Below, piece after piece: positions 31,121-44,109 of a stretch of 64,000 nt of DNA. Source of the DNA: Phymorhynchus buccinoides (taxonomy: Eukaryota; Mollusca; Gastropoda; Neogastropoda; Raphitomidae). Location: the NCBI GenBank assembly GCA_017654935.2, contig CM065682.1, positions 40,409,466 to 40,473,465 of the forward strand, given 5' to 3'. Every line of letters begins with the position of its first letter. The stretch's first letter is position 1. The position numbers and the translations under genes were made by a program. The notes under the pieces were generated by a model, which ran no database searches, was not told the DNA's origin, and was given only the letters and a program-made list of their open reading frames with translations.

Positions 31121-31507
31121 GAATATTTATTTGTCTTTCTCTCACTGCGTGACCCTGTGTCCCACCCACCCTCTCTTTCTTTCTCTGCATGTGTGTCTCC
31201 GTATCTATATCTTTCTCTGTCTCTTTCTCTCTGTCTGTCTGGAGCATGCAGAGAAAGAGATACACAGAGAGAGACATACTCATGATACTGTCACATAGAG
31301 AGAAAGACAAACAAACAAAAACAGAGAGAGACAGATGGACTGTGAGGGGAACATAGCCTGAATTCTACTTTTGCACTAGAGGGTAAATCAGTAGCCACTG
31401 TCTTTTTTGTGGCTTACTTTACCGTACGGATTTCACTTAGGTCCCTATTTTTTCTCTTCTTTTTTTTTGGGGGGGGTCAGAGAGAGAGTGCATTGAAGGT
31501 TCGTGTG

Positions 31508-31666
31508 TGTGTGCGTGCGTGTATGTGTGCGTGTGTGGCGCACGTGCACAACACCATAACTTACAGTATTTATGCAAGAAAATAAAAGCCACAGACGCCA
31601 ATATTCTATTGCAACAAATTTTCAAGTGTCTTACACACTTTTCTTCAGGCCCTATTCTGACACAAA

Positions 31667-31703
<37 letters not shown>

Positions 31704-31717
31704 ATGTGTGCGCGCGC

Positions 31718-31748
<31 letters not shown>

Positions 31749-31930
31749 ACACACACACACAGAGTTTTGTGTCAGAATAGGGCCTGAAGAAAAGTATGTA
31801 AGACACTTGAAAATTTGTTGCAAAATAGAATATTGGCGTTTGTGTTTTTTTATTTTCTTGTATACATACTGTAAGTTATGATGTTGTGCGCGTGCGCGAC
31901 ACACGCACACATACACGCACGCACTCACAC
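31508..31930. repeat. Long palindrome with arms of about 200 bp around a GT/AC centre
   Basis: The left arm (GTGCACAACACCATAACTTA, AGAATATTGGC in reverse as GCCAATATTCT, CAGGCCCTATTCTGACACAA) and right arm (TTGTGTCAGAATAGGGCCTG, AGAATATTGGCG, TAAGTTATGATGTTGTGC) are inverse copies with few mismatches. The centre is (GT)n joined to (CA)n near 31715. There is no coding potential; open frames here come from the microsatellite. Confidence 0.9.
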
Positions 31931-32699
31931 AAAGTAATTTATTTCGCATAACGTTGGGTTCGATTGGGTATTCTTAGTATTCTTACCGACCCAGTGGTAC
32001 TGGTAGCAATATCACACCTTTGCTAAAACTGGTGTTGGTCTTCTCTCAAAATACTTTTTGTCATAGATGTGAGATCAGTCCTCAACAGTTCTCTTCATTT
32101 GGCTTTTTTCTACTCCCAGTTCCAAAAGAATGGTAGTTTCTAGTTATTTGCAACATGAAGAAAGGCTTCTACATTGCTCTGTATGTCACTGTGTATGTAC
32201 CGGGTAAGCAAAATTATGTTCTTATTAGTTATCTCCTACCCCAGTCCTCCATCCCCTCTCTCCTTGCCCCCACACCTATCCTCCACCCCAAACCAATTTT
32301 AGTTTAGGTTGCTGGGACTTGGCATGCTGGCTGCAAGTTGCATGCTGCATGTGCTGGGAAAATAATAAAATCAACAGCAGTGCTGATCTGAAATTAAATC
32401 ATAATAATAATAATTAATAATGCTTTTATATATATAGCGCATAATCTTGCAAAGCAACTCAATAGTCAATACTTAAAACAACCTTCCAGTTCCAGTCTCC
32501 CATGTAAATTTAAGGTTTGTTCATTGTTGGGTGAGGCATCATTGCCAATGAATGATTATACATTTGCTGGCCAAGTAGATTGTGTGTGTTTGCTTACGTG
32601 TGTGTGAGGGGGGTTGTTTGAGGGGTGTGCATGTGTGATGGGGGGTTGCTTGAGAGGTGTGTGTGTGCGTGCAAGATACATGTTTCATTGTTTGCCCAT

Positions 32700-32895
32700 G
32701 TTTATGTTGAAGAAGAGAAGAAAAATGGTGCTTTACGTCCTCTCGGTCTGGAACAGACACATATGGGACATTTGTAAAAAGATGGTGGGAACAATGCTGG
32801 AGGCAATGTCTGGAGGCAGTGCAACACCAGTAAAGTCCCAATTTTTTTAACAATGCAGATAGGTGTAGCAGTAACCACGCCTCGGTTAAACCTCA
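32700..32895 (+). repeat. Interspersed repeat, family X copy 1
   Basis: AAATGGTGCTTTACGTCCTC, GGAACAGACACATATGGGAC, TGGAGGCAATGTCTGGAGGC and ACCACGCCTCGGTTAAACCT. The same order is seen at 39780-39965; a reverse fragment lies near 3350-3380. About 195 bp, no coding. Nature unknown; possibly a SINE. Confidence 0.8.
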
Positions 32896-33740
32896 ACCCA
32901 TGTTTATGTTGATATTACACCACAATGTGACTGTGTCAACTATCATCAAGAGGAAGATCCTTTATGCTGACATAACCCTGATCATAATGAAAATTGGTCA
33001 GGTAGAAAGTGAGAAACGTTCATGATGTCCCGTCAATGAAGACTGAAATAAACTTATAAAGTTCCCTAAATTTGACCCAGAGCTAATTGCTAATAAGAAA
33101 GTAATCAAGGACGTGTTCAATTCTGTTGTCTAGTGCAAGAGAAGATAATCTGTTGATGGAAGAAAACCAACCTGTCTGACCCCTTACTGTCAAAAATGTG
33201 AATGTAGCCAAACACATGTATTATCTGCTGAAATGAGTATCTTCAGCTTAGAGACCCACCAGATCACATGTCAAAATCACGGGTTTCACATGTTTTCCCT
33301 CTTATAGCTGGAAAGAAATCTTGTTTTGACCAGGTCTCACTACCATACAAATGCCCCCAAATTCAGAGCCATGCATCATTTTAAAGAGCAGCCTCAATTT
33401 GAACATGGGGGCATTTCTATATGGGTCACAGCTACCCAGAAAAAACCCAAGTAACTTAGTCGTGGCGCGTCTGTGTATCTTTAAGGATAGGACTTTTTTT
33501 TAGGAGGAAGTAGGAAGTTGTAGCCACATATGACACAAGTACTATTTTTTATCAGTTTGTTGTTAAGAAAAACTAGGTCAGTCTTGTGACTGAATGAATG
33601 AAAAATGGTGTTTTATGTCCTTAGTCAGTCTTGTGACCATTAATCAGAGCCATTTTATAGTCATGAATGCTTGCTTGCTGGATCAAAGCAGGTCGCATTC
33701 CATTGCCTGGCTAGTTGACTTGCTCTCTCTCCCCACCCCC

Positions 33741-33744
<4 letters not shown>

Positions 33745-33808
<64 letters not shown>
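33745..33808. repeat. (CT)n microsatellite
   Basis: About 32 CT units. Open frames of Leu-Ser repeats here are artefacts. Confidence 0.9.
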
Positions 33809-33810
<2 letters not shown>

Positions 33811-34029
33811 ATATTGTCAATTTGTTTCTTATGTTTTGTTTACTTCATTTCAATATTTATGTGCCACTGAAATTGTTCACTCCACCCCATTCATGAGGGG
33901 CCATGGGCTAAAATGAATTAAAACATGTGTCCGTGTGTCTCTCTCTCTCTCTCTCTCGCTCATGAATATAACCTAGGATATGTTTATGATGGCTGGCCAC
34001 CTTGATCTTGTTTACTTTGTGTTTGTGTT

Positions 34030-35320
34030 ACAAAGAGAGAATGGTGAATACCGGTATCTGTGAAAACCACACAAAGAGACAAAGATTATAGTGAATACCA
34101 CTATCTGTGAAAACCACACAGAGACAAAGATTATAGGGAATACCACTATCTGTAAAAACCACACAGAGACAAAGATTATAGTGAATACCACTATCTCTGA
34201 AAACCACGCAAAGAGACAAAGATTATAGTGAATACCACTATGTGAAAACCACGCAAAGAGATAAAGATTATAGTGAATACCACTATCTGTGAAAACCACA
34301 CAGAGCCAAAGATTATAGGGAATACCACTATGTGAAAACCACACAAAGAGACAAAGATTATAGTGAATACCACTATCTGTGAAAACCACACAGAGACAAA
34401 GATTATAGGGAATACCACTATCTGTGAAAACCACGCAAAGAGACAAAGATTATAGTGAATACCACTATGTGAAAACCACACAAAGAGACAAAGATTATAG
34501 TGAATACCACTATGTGAAAACCACGCAAAGAGACAAAGATTATAGTGAATACCACTATGTGAAAACCACACAAAGAGACAAAGATTATAGTGAATACCAC
34601 TATCAGTGAAAACCACGCAAAGAGACAAAGATTATAGTGAATACCACTATCTCTGAAAACCACGCAAAGAGACAAAGATTATAGTGAATACCACTATCTG
34701 TGAAAACCACACAGAGCCAAAGATTATAGTGAATACCACTATCTGTGAAAACCACGCAAAGAGACAAAGATTATAGTGAATACCACTATGTGAAAACCAC
34801 ACAAAGAGACAAAGATTATAGTGAATACCACTATCTGTGAAAACCACACAAAGAGACAAAGATTATAGTGAATACCACTATGTGAAAACCACAAAAGAGA
34901 CATTATAGTGAATACCACTATCTGTGAAAACCACACAGAGACAAAGATTATAGTGAATACCACTATCTGTGAAAACCACACAGAGACAAAGATTATAGGG
35001 AATACCACTATCTGTGAAAACCGCACAAAGAGATAAAGATTATAGTGAATACCACTATCTGTGAAAACCACACAAAGAGACAAAGATTATAGGGAATACC
35101 ACTATCTGTGAAAACCACACAGAGACAAAGATGTGAATACCACTATCTGTGAAAACCGCACAAAGAGATAAAGATTATAGTGAATACATGTACCACTATA
35201 TCATGTGAAAACCACACACAGATACTAAGAGTATAGTGAATACCACTATCTGTAAAAACCACACAAAGAGACAAAGATTATAGTGAATACCACTATCTGT
35301 GAAAAACCATACAAAGAGAG
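34030..35320. repeat. About 45-bp minisatellite upstream of BRI3
   Basis: About 27 copies of a unit containing GATTATAGTGAATACCACTA, TCTGTGAAAACCACACAAAG and AGACAAA. Length variants are caused by loss of TCTG or AAG. Decayed copies with CCGGTATCTG extend to about 35960. No exon edge is recognisable in the unit, unlike the TECPR1 arrays. Confidence 0.92.
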
Positions 35321-36266
35321 AACGACTATAGTTAATACCACAGCAGCATCGTGTTTGCCCCCCCTCGGTATGTACGAAGGGGCCCGATTAAGGATTAATC
35401 CACTATTGTTTTTGAAAACATTTTGGCAGTTTGAGTGTTTTTACCTGGTGATTGTTGTTGGGGGCCTCCGACATAAAGGTCATACAGGGATCACAGCTGT
35501 TCCCTCAAGCACAAAAAATCTAAGTTCCGCGTAAAGGATATGACTATTCTGTGAAACTGTCTTTCTTGAAAATCACTCCCTCCGTTAAGCAAATTGTATG
35601 TGAAATCCTGGCTTTAAACGACGACTTGGCGAATTTCACTTGGAAGGACTGTTAAGCACCTACACATGCCCCTATATTTCACAGTTGAAGGCAAAAATCG
35701 CTGCGACTTAGGAGAAAATAGAGATTAAAAATTCTTATCGGCACGCATATTATAATATAGATACCGGTATCTGGGAAAAACCACACTAAGAAACAACTAT
35801 AGTTAATACCGGTATCTGTGAAAACTACACAATGAAACAAAGATTATAGTGAATGCCGGTATCTGAAAAATCACACAAAAAGACGACTACAATGTATAGT
35901 GAATACCACTATATGTGAAAACTACACAAAGAGACAAGATTATAGTGAATACAGGTAATTGTGAAAACTTCTGTATCACTGTATGTCAATATCTTTTTGG
36001 TGTGAATAGAAACACTTGCATCTAATTTGTGACTAATTTGTTAAAGTCTGACGCTACCATTCATATCGACCGCTGAAGAAGAAGAAACACTTTCTTTTTG
36101 TCTGGCTAATGTTTCTTTTGAGGAATTTGTTTTATAATCATCCCTTTTGTTCAATCATGCTTTGAACTTGGCTTTATAATAAAAGTGCTGCTATTCAGGA
36201 ATCTGATTCATAACTTTGTTCTTTTTTTTTAATATTCCAGATATTTTCTTGGCTTAAGCTGAGGCG

Positions 36267-37872
36267 ATGGCTGAAAATCCACCAGCGTATCAAGATGCGA
36301 TGAAGCAACCAGGAGGAGGTAAAAACTCATAAATCAAATGTTTAATGTTTGTGTATGTGTGTGTAAGTCCTAAACTGTGTGTGTCTGTGTGTAAGCATGT
36401 GGGGTGGGTGTTTGTGTGCACGTTGAAATGTATCAGAAACCAATGCTTCTTTTAAAACTTCCTTTGTACTTGTAGATCTGGGCGTCCGATCTACTCTTTA
36501 CTGTTGATATGCCGATTTTTCTTGCCTACCCCCTATAACTCCTTACTTTCCATTAGTTGTTTTTTAAGCCAATAAAGGTGATAAAAAAGAATGCAACGTT
36601 GAGCTAGCTTTCGATTTATTTTAAATTTTCTGCAGGCAACCTTACGATCAACTGCACTAACAGTAACACATCAACATGGATGCTCCTTTTTGCAGGATGT
36701 CCTGTATTGCAGGATTTTTAAATTGCCTAGAGCCGGCGTCGCTGGATTATGAGAATTTGAGAAGCAACGATTTTTGTACACACACACCTGTACAATAAAA
36801 GGGCCTATATAAGCATTTGCTATATTCAAAGGAATGTAGCACTTGTACCGGGGCCACCCCCTTGCAGGGTTTTTGAAATTTCCCAGGAGCACCCATGCAC
36901 CAAGCACAAAGAGGCTGTAAAATGGATTTAAGTATAACTCACATGTGATTTTGCAAATTCAAGAATACAGTTCGCTGATTTACTATTACTGTTTCTCACA
37001 AATTACTTTTTTTTTTAAATCCATTCAGTGTACCAACAACAGCAGAACTACGGAACCGTACCCCAAGGGGGAGGGTACCCTCCTCAGCCCCAACCTGGAG
37101 GGGGCTATGCCCCTATGCCCTCCCAGGGAGGCTACAGCCAGCCTCCTCAGGGGGGCTACCCTCCAGCCCCGCAGCCTGCAGGGGCAGCCCCCACCTACCA
37201 GTACAACGTGACCATGCAGCAGCAGCCGCCTGTCTCGCAGCGAGTCGTGGTGGTCGGAGGGTGCCCGGCTTGCAGGGTAAGAGAATAGAGTACCATTTAC
37301 CCTCCCTATCAATCTCTTAAACATTCATGAATAAATGAAGCTTATTCCGCGGCCATTTGCTTCAGAATGACTGGCTGAACTTGAGGTGTGGTTTTGAAGC
37401 ATTTGTGAACGTATTATAATTATACTGTTAGTGATAATTGTTTTTGTTAAGTGTTTGTACATACTTTTTTGTACTTTAAAATTCCTCCAACATCGGAATG
37501 TGTTGGCTGAATGCAGTGGGGAGACCCGTGAAACTGAAAACCGCACACATACACACCTTACCCATTTGGGCCTTTTTTATATGGCCCAGGTACGCAGAAG
37601 AAGAAGAAGTACTTTAAAACATATATGATCAAGTCAAATGTCAATGTCAATACACGTACAGTAATGGTCATTAATATATTTTATGTAGCCAGCAGTTTTC
37701 ATCCCCTCTACAATGTTTAGTGGTCATTCATTTTTTTCAGGTTGGCATACTGGAAGAAGATTTCACCTGTCTGGGCGTGCTGTGTGCCATCTTGTTTTTC
37801 CCCATCGGAATTCTCTGCTGCCTTGCCATGCGTCAGCGCCGCTGCGCCCACTGTGGAGCCGTCTTTGGTTAG
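36267..37872 (+). CDS. BRI3: BRI3 (brain protein I3), LITAF-like membrane protein, 143 aa
   Basis: Coding exons are 36267-36318, 37029-37276 and 37741-37872 (stop TAG 37870-37872), 432 bp with all joins in frame. The first coding exon starts at acceptor CCAG before 36241, so there is at least one upstream 5' UTR exon that I cannot place. The N-terminus MAENPPAYQDA has a PPAY (PPxY) motif, the kind bound by NEDD4-type ligases. Residues 18-80 are Gly/Pro/Gln/Tyr-rich with GGYPPQP-like repeats. The C-terminus RVVVVGGCPACRVGILEED, a hydrophobic stretch LGVLCAILFFPIGILCCLAM and RQRRCAHCGAVFG match human BRI3 (VVVGGCPVCRVGVLED...RRCPNCGATFA). The two CxxC pairs around the hydrophobic hairpin are the LITAF-type zinc and membrane-insertion layout. 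Human BRI3 is a lysosome/endosome-associated protein of poorly defined role. Confidence 0.93.
36675..36897. mobile_element. MITE with CATGGATGCTCCT ends in a BRI3 intron
   Basis: Left CATGGATGCTCCT, right AGGAGCACCCATG (inverted, one mismatch). The interior includes GCAGGATTTTTAAATTGCCT, AGAGCCGGCGTCGC and GGGCCTATATAAGCATTTGC. The same element occurs at 56475-56758. Confidence 0.85.
37487..37613 (+). repeat. Interspersed repeat, family Z, second copy
   Basis: CCAACATCGGAATGTGTTGG, CTGAATGCAGTGGGGAGACC, TATGGCCCAGGTACGCAGAA then GAAGAAGAAG. It lies in the last BRI3 intron. Confidence 0.78.
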
Positions 37873-38427
37873 ATGTGATGCGCCAAAGTTTGTCCTCGCT
37901 ATCAAGATGGGATATTCCAACAACACAGAGTAATTAAATCTATATTTATTCATCCAAAAAGTGCCTCTTTCGTCTTGGCTTTGGGAGTTTATTTGTTTTG
38001 AGCAGATTTCAAACTGGTTGGAATCCTCATCTTGCATCAGCGAGCAATTTTCTATTTTTTATCATGAATATTTTTCTGGAGTATCATTATGTTGTGATCA
38101 GATCAAGGGAGAGGGTCTGTGCTTGAAGCTAAATGGCTACTCCATTGGCAATATCATCTATCATGCATGTATTTTGTGAATGTTGGGTTTATGTACCGGT
38201 ATATAAAATGTCTAATGTATAATTCTTGATCTACTGCAAACTTTATTGAATTTTTCTGCTTGTTTTGAATGTCCATTGTGTATTTCAGTTAGTAGAAATG
38301 AGCACTGTGTTTTCTACGTATGTTTTCACGCTTTACTTTAAGCAATGATTTTATACTGCAATAGCAGTAGTGATTTAGTTTTGCATTGTCACATATACAA
38401 TAGCAATAACTTTTTTTTAAAGACAAG

Positions 38428-38435
38428 AAAATAAA
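38428..38435 (+). terminator. Possible BRI3 polyadenylation signal
   Basis: GAAAATAAATTAAG lies about 560 bp past the BRI3 stop. Further AATAAA hexamers follow at about 38759 and 42297, so a much longer 3' UTR is equally possible. Confidence 0.35.
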
Positions 38436-39779
38436 TTAAGACGCTTTTTCATTGCCATACAACTGCTGAGCACAACAAAGAATGATTTAGTAAGAGGATA
38501 CTGTCTGTAACTTTTCTTTTTTTTCTTGCCTTGTTATATAGGCAGCCATATTTTGATGTTATAATGAATGATATTTTGTTAGCTTGATTTTTATTTTTAA
38601 TCATTCTTTGTTGCGCTGGGTGGAACTAAGGTACATTGTTTTTGTTATTGTTTATTTCACATTTTGTTCATTTGTCATCTGTTGTAATTGTTATTGTTTA
38701 TTTTAAGACATTTAAAAAAAATCTCTGATGCAAACTTCAAATAATGTATTAAGGAATTTAATAAATAAGTAATCAATTGGATAAACAAGCAGGCAATTTA
38801 TTGCTGCATTTTTCTTCTTCTTTTTTTAGCTGCCAGTTGATGCAGCCTGTGTGTTATTCACTAGTTTCACATTCAGAATGCTTCAACAGATTTGGATAAA
38901 AGTTTCACCAAAGTTTTGTTTGATTTGGAGAGGGACTAGGAAGTCATGTAGAAGGGTTGCCTAAGACTGACTGTACTATCAGTGTTATTTTTAACACACA
39001 TATGTGCAACATTGATGATTAAAACTGACATTCAACGAACTAGGTTTCAAACCAGTACGTCACTAAACATTGCAAATTTTCACCCGACACACAGTTTTAG
39101 CAAAAAAATTTAGAAAAATATAAATAGAGACCCCGTAAATATTGAAGTGACACCCTTAAATTCTAGAGACATATTTGACTCATTGATTCTGACCCCCTGA
39201 TTTCGAAGACATAATTAACACTGACTATATTTATCACTACTTGATGTATGCTTATTAACAAACTTAGAAGATTGAGTCCTTTACTTTTGATCGATTGAAA
39301 TGAAAGGTTTAATTTTGCCTTATTCAACATGCAGCCAATACTTTGGATTTGCAAAAATCTAAAATCTGTTCTTTTCTTCTTATTCTGCATACAGCTTGTC
39401 GTGATTCAGGGTAATTTTAGTATTGGTGCAATGCAAAGCATATTATTGTACTCTTTGAATATCTGTGAATTGCATTTTAAAAAATAAAAGCTACTAAACG
39501 TTTTATAACCCTTGAATCAAAATTCAGTTGTTTGACTGGTTACTTTTGTTGCAGTGGTGTTTTGAAGATACTACAATTCTGATTTAGTGCTGCAGCTCAA
39601 ATATAGCTCTGATTTTCCTATTTTTAATGATATAATTATGCCATTTAACTGTAAAAGATAAACTATGATATTAATGTATTAAGCAAATGATGAATGATCA
39701 CATGGCAATTTCTGATTTCAGGATAAGGAGCTTTTAAATTAAGATTATACAAAAGCAAATATGCTTATTTTTCTTTGCA

Positions 39780-39965
39780 GAGAAAATGGAGTTTTACGTC
39801 CTCTTGGTCTGAATCAGACACATATAGGACATTTATAAATACAAATATGGTGGGAACAATACTGGAGGCAATGCCCGGAGGCAGTACGAAACCAGTAAAG
39901 TCCCGATTTTTTATTATTAATACAGATAGCTGTAGCGGTGACCACGCCTCGGTTAAACCTCATCG
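39780..39965 (+). repeat. Interspersed repeat, family X copy 2
   Basis: AAATGGAGTTTTACGTCCTC, ATCAGACACATATAGGACAT, CTGGAGGCAATGCCCGGAGG and ACCACGCCTCGGTTAAACCT, about 85 percent like 32700-32895 by eye. It lies in the BRI3 3' flank. Confidence 0.8.
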
Positions 39966-41726
39966 GCTATGGCACTGCCACAAGTAGTAGTATTTATTTT
40001 TCTTTGCAAATGATTCTGCATTGTTTCATCTCCTTGTACATCTGTAGAAATATGGGTCCAAAAAAGTTGTTTGTATGTGAATGCTGTAACAGTGTAAGGT
40101 ATTGCCAGACTGTTTGTGTAGATTTGGAACTATTTTCAAGAATAAACTCAAGAAATATGACCATGGAAAACAAGTATTAAATTTATTATCAACATTTACT
40201 CCACTTTCATATTTCATTACTCATGATGAATACATAGTTGTTTATGGATATCTCTTTTTCCTTGTTTTATTTCTGTCTATTTATCACTTTTTTTTATAGT
40301 TTGTATTTCCTTACATTGCTTGTTTTTTTCATATTTTTTTTTATAATTTAAAGATCTACAGGTAACATTGCATTTCTATAAACTGAGTGGGACAGGGATT
40401 CAGTGTTTATTCTTAGTCTTTGCTTCTTTTTACTTTAGCATTGTGAGTATACAATTTTCTGCATATTCACATTCTTATTAGTATATGTAAGCAAAAATTC
40501 AACATAGATTTTTTTAATAGGTAAAATAAAGCATTCAAAAGGAAAACCAATAATATTTTTTATGAAGCCTAATAAAAGTATGAAAACAAGCAAACTTATC
40601 ATTTGGCAAGGACAGGATTGTTGTTATGGGTAGCTAGACGAACGAGTAATTAAATATTAATCTCAAGCATCAAGAAAGAAATTGCACACTTTCTAGGAAT
40701 CGGGAGTTTAGGGGATGGGAGAAACAAGTAGATTTTTTGGGGAGAAAGAAAGCTTTCAATTCACAAAAGTAGTGCTTTTGTCTGTAAGCAATGTCTCCCA
40801 TCCCATTATTCATTTATTTTACCTTCAGATTTTAAGCTTTTTCTTCATCCACATACCTGTACACACATTGTATTAAACAAAATCTCTGGATTCCATTGGT
40901 AAAAAGGAAGCAATATTTCTGGTTTTAGTTTAAGATGTCATTGAGTACAACAAATTGTAAGAAAGCTTGAAACCTTATGTTGTGACATGAACACCAACAA
41001 AACGTTTCATAGTTTTTATTTTCTGTGCAATGATAACTACAAAAAATATTGTGGTTTCAGTATTTATTTAGCTTTAATCCTCTGCCATTTTTATTTTATT
41101 GTACAAAAACCAGTGAGTTGTTTTTTTTAAACTTGTGGTTAAATTCTTACAAAAGTTTGAAAATTATGTCACAGCAAAAGTGTAGCCTAATTTGTTTCAT
41201 TAAATAAAAAAATAAAAAATGTTATGGTTTTGCTGCTGTGGGTACATGTAAAAGAAATTTCCCATATTCCCAAAGTATCTTACCTTCATATTGAACAAAT
41301 GAAAATCATTTAGGCATGGAATTGTTTGGAGAGTTTCATGACTAGTGAGTAATAACAATAAATATGCAAGGTGTTACACATGATTCCTACATTGTCTATT
41401 GTTTGAATGTTACATGCGCGTGTTTTGACATCTTTGTGTTTGGTACTTTTGTGTAATATAGGTATGTGCTTGATGGAGTGTGTGGGGTCTTTTAAAGGGA
41501 GATAGGGATATGATAAAAATAATTACCAGTAAATTATTTCATCTTTAAGTTTAGATTTCTGATTAAAACAAAGCTTGTTTTCAGTATCTGATATGGAGCA
41601 AAAATATGAATACATTCTACCTGTTGGGCTGTCTCATATCATATTTAATGTATCAAATTTACACATTTTTGATAGACTTCCCTGCCTGTGTGGCAAATGT
41701 ATGTCTCATGTAATTCCTAACCACCC

Positions 41727-41730
<4 letters not shown>

Positions 41731-41791
<61 letters not shown>
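41731..41791. repeat. (CT)n microsatellite
   Basis: About 30 CT units in the BRI3-ALG13 interval. Confidence 0.9.
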
Positions 41792-41793
<2 letters not shown>

Positions 41794-42869
41794 CGCTAAT
41801 TCACCTATTTCTCATCCCCTGGAGTGTATGTTGTCTATGAAGCTGTTTTGGGGTCTTTTAGCTATGCCATGTCACCAAATAGTTTCATTCAAGGAAGTGT
41901 TTCAGTTGGGTGTGCATATTATATAATTATTACATCTGTATCTGTGAAATAGAAATTTCAGGGGGTAGTAATGTATTGTCATCATTGAAATTGTAAACAT
42001 TCATCAGTGCATTGCTTCCAATATATATTCAAGTATTATATTTGTATTCTGATTCCATATACATGATATAAATGATGTTTCATTTGTGATATGTGTTCAT
42101 GTATTCCATGCATCATTGGTTTAAAATGAAGTCTTCTGCAACGACGGTTCTTGAATTATGTGATACTTTATAAATATTTGCACATTTTCTTGTCAATGTC
42201 CTTTCCCCCATTTTTGTTTTTACTCCTTTAATTATCATTTTCCCTTTTGTATTCTGTTTGTGTATTCACTGACACCTGCAGCTCAGAGTCTATAATATAA
42301 ATAAAGTCCATTTTCATGCCAATAATTGTGTGGTCATTGACAGACTGTTTTTTCGTTGTGCAAGCAACTCCTCTGTCTATCATACTTTCACAATCCTCAA
42401 TGAGATATGCTTTCTCTATGAACATTTGAAAAAAAGCTTTCAAAGGACATAAACCTCTGCCAAGTCAGTTCATTCCACTATATTTTCATTTCTCTACAAG
42501 TAAAAGGCACATGCTGCACACACACACACGCATGCGCGCACACACACACACACACACATGTACACACACACACATACACATGCATGAATTATAATACACT
42601 TTCTCACTCTCGCAAATGAAGGTGAAGTAGTGCTAATGGAAGTGACGGGATAATATTTGTCTGTCTATCTCTCTTTCACACACACATACACAGCTTTGGC
42701 CTAGACTAGCCAGTCATCCTAACCAAAAGCAAGTGCGCACTGCTAAATAATAAACAATATCACATGTGCAGCAACCATAGCCACCACTAATACCATCCCC
42801 AATAATCTACACCTTCTCTGTTATATATCATGAACTTGTGTCCGACCTGCTAATGACTCTGTCTCACTC

Positions 42870-42894
42870 CCCCCCCCCCCCCCCCCCCCCCCCC
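42870..42894. repeat. Poly-C run
   Basis: About 24 C in a row. Poly-G runs lie nearby at 43417-43430 and 43475-43505. Confidence 0.85.
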
Positions 42895-43820
42895 ACCCCA
42901 AAGTACCAAACAGCTGTGCTCATTGTTCTGTCACCTATTAATTTATCTTTGATATAAAGGTGCCAAGTTCTTTGCCCAATGCAAGAAAGATGGCCTTGCT
43001 CTCTGTCAGTCTGTCTCTACCTTTCACTGTCTGTCTCTCTCTCTCACTACCATTTCTTTCTTCTCTTTTTACTTTCTCTCTCTTCATATTGCACACAGTA
43101 TGTTACCACTGACACTACCATATACAAAATCACGGGTGTACATTGTTTTACTTACACCTTGTGTATTCATGTGTGTTTGTGTGCACGCACACTGTTTGTG
43201 TGTGTGTGTGTGTGTTTTGTATGTGAATGCATTGTATCTGAGAGAAAGTATAAGATGCTCACACCACATACAGGTTGCAAGAAGTGTGTGACAGTACATG
43301 TGTCACTTGTGTGCGTTTGGTATATTCTAGTCAGAGACACTTGTCTGTGAAATTCGGGATGCTCCCACATGGAGAGCGTATCACTGCAAGAGCAGTGCCA
43401 TACTTTTTCTTTGGAGGGGGGGGGGGGGGACTTAGGCTAGCTATCAATTTGGTCATACCAGGCAACAAGATTTCGGGGGGGGGGGGAGGGGGGGGGGGGG
43501 GGGGGATAGGCTAGCTATCAATTTGGTCATACCAGGCAGCAAGATTTATCCCTACTCTTACCGACTTTTAACTGCTATGGATTTTTTTGCATACACAAAG
43601 CGCACCGTGTGTGTATATGTGTCACTGTGCACGTGTGTGTGTATGTAAAGCACTCAGTCTCATGAACAGACATGTTCTTTGACTAGGCAGGACATGTAAA
43701 AGGAAAGATACACAGCCTGTTACAGGATGCTGCGGATTTTTTTTTAACCCTAATTTAAAGGGCCTGCTACACTACATGTTACATCCTCAATGCCCGGTGA
43801 ATCCATTCACGCAGGCACGC

Positions 43821-43862
43821 GCACACACACACACACGCACGCACGCACACACACACGCACGC

Positions 43863-43915
<53 letters not shown>

Positions 43916-43920
43916 CATAA
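43821..43920. repeat. (CA)n microsatellite
   Basis: About 100 bp of CA with interspersed CGCA units. Confidence 0.88.
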
Positions 43921-43929
43921 TTATGTCAC

Positions 43930-44050
43930 AGTAGAAATGGGAATCCGGTAGGATTCGGAATCCTACTAGTACAAATCGGAATTCTGATTTCTACTAGTAC
44001 AAATCGGAATTCCGATTTGTACTGACAGCCAGTAGAAAATGGAATCCAGT
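43930..44050. repeat. Interlocking short palindromes of GGAATTCYGATTT
   Basis: Repeated CTACTAGTACAAATCGGAAT, with its complement ATTCCGATTTGTACT. Adjacent direct and inverted copies could fold into a cruciform. Confidence 0.7.
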
Positions 44051-44109
44051 ACACATTAGAATCAACATAATATTGTTTCAGTTGTAAGAGAAGAAAGACA
44101 AAACAAAGG

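Larger units (their letters stand above)
37873..43930. other. BRI3 3' UTR/flank, AT-rich
   Basis: No exon-like coding similarity was found. Contents: repeat X copy 2 (39780-39965), CT, CA and poly-C microsatellites, and a 5'-truncated SINE scrap near 43340. At 43430-43560 the sequence GCTAGCTATCAATTTGGTCA is duplicated on either side of a poly-G run. Confidence 0.55.

Noticed and set aside
30595..31310. Ser/Leu-rich and Arg/Glu-rich frames on both strands
   Set aside because: Produced by degenerate CT/GA tracts and repeat Y.
34012..35083. Minus-strand frames rich in CLFVWFS/VVFTIIFVS as a membrane protein
   Set aside because: Translation of the 45-bp minisatellite; there is no similarity to any family and the frame shifts with each unit-length variant.
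43275..43514. Gly-rich open frame
   Set aside because: Created by poly-G runs next to a truncated SINE.
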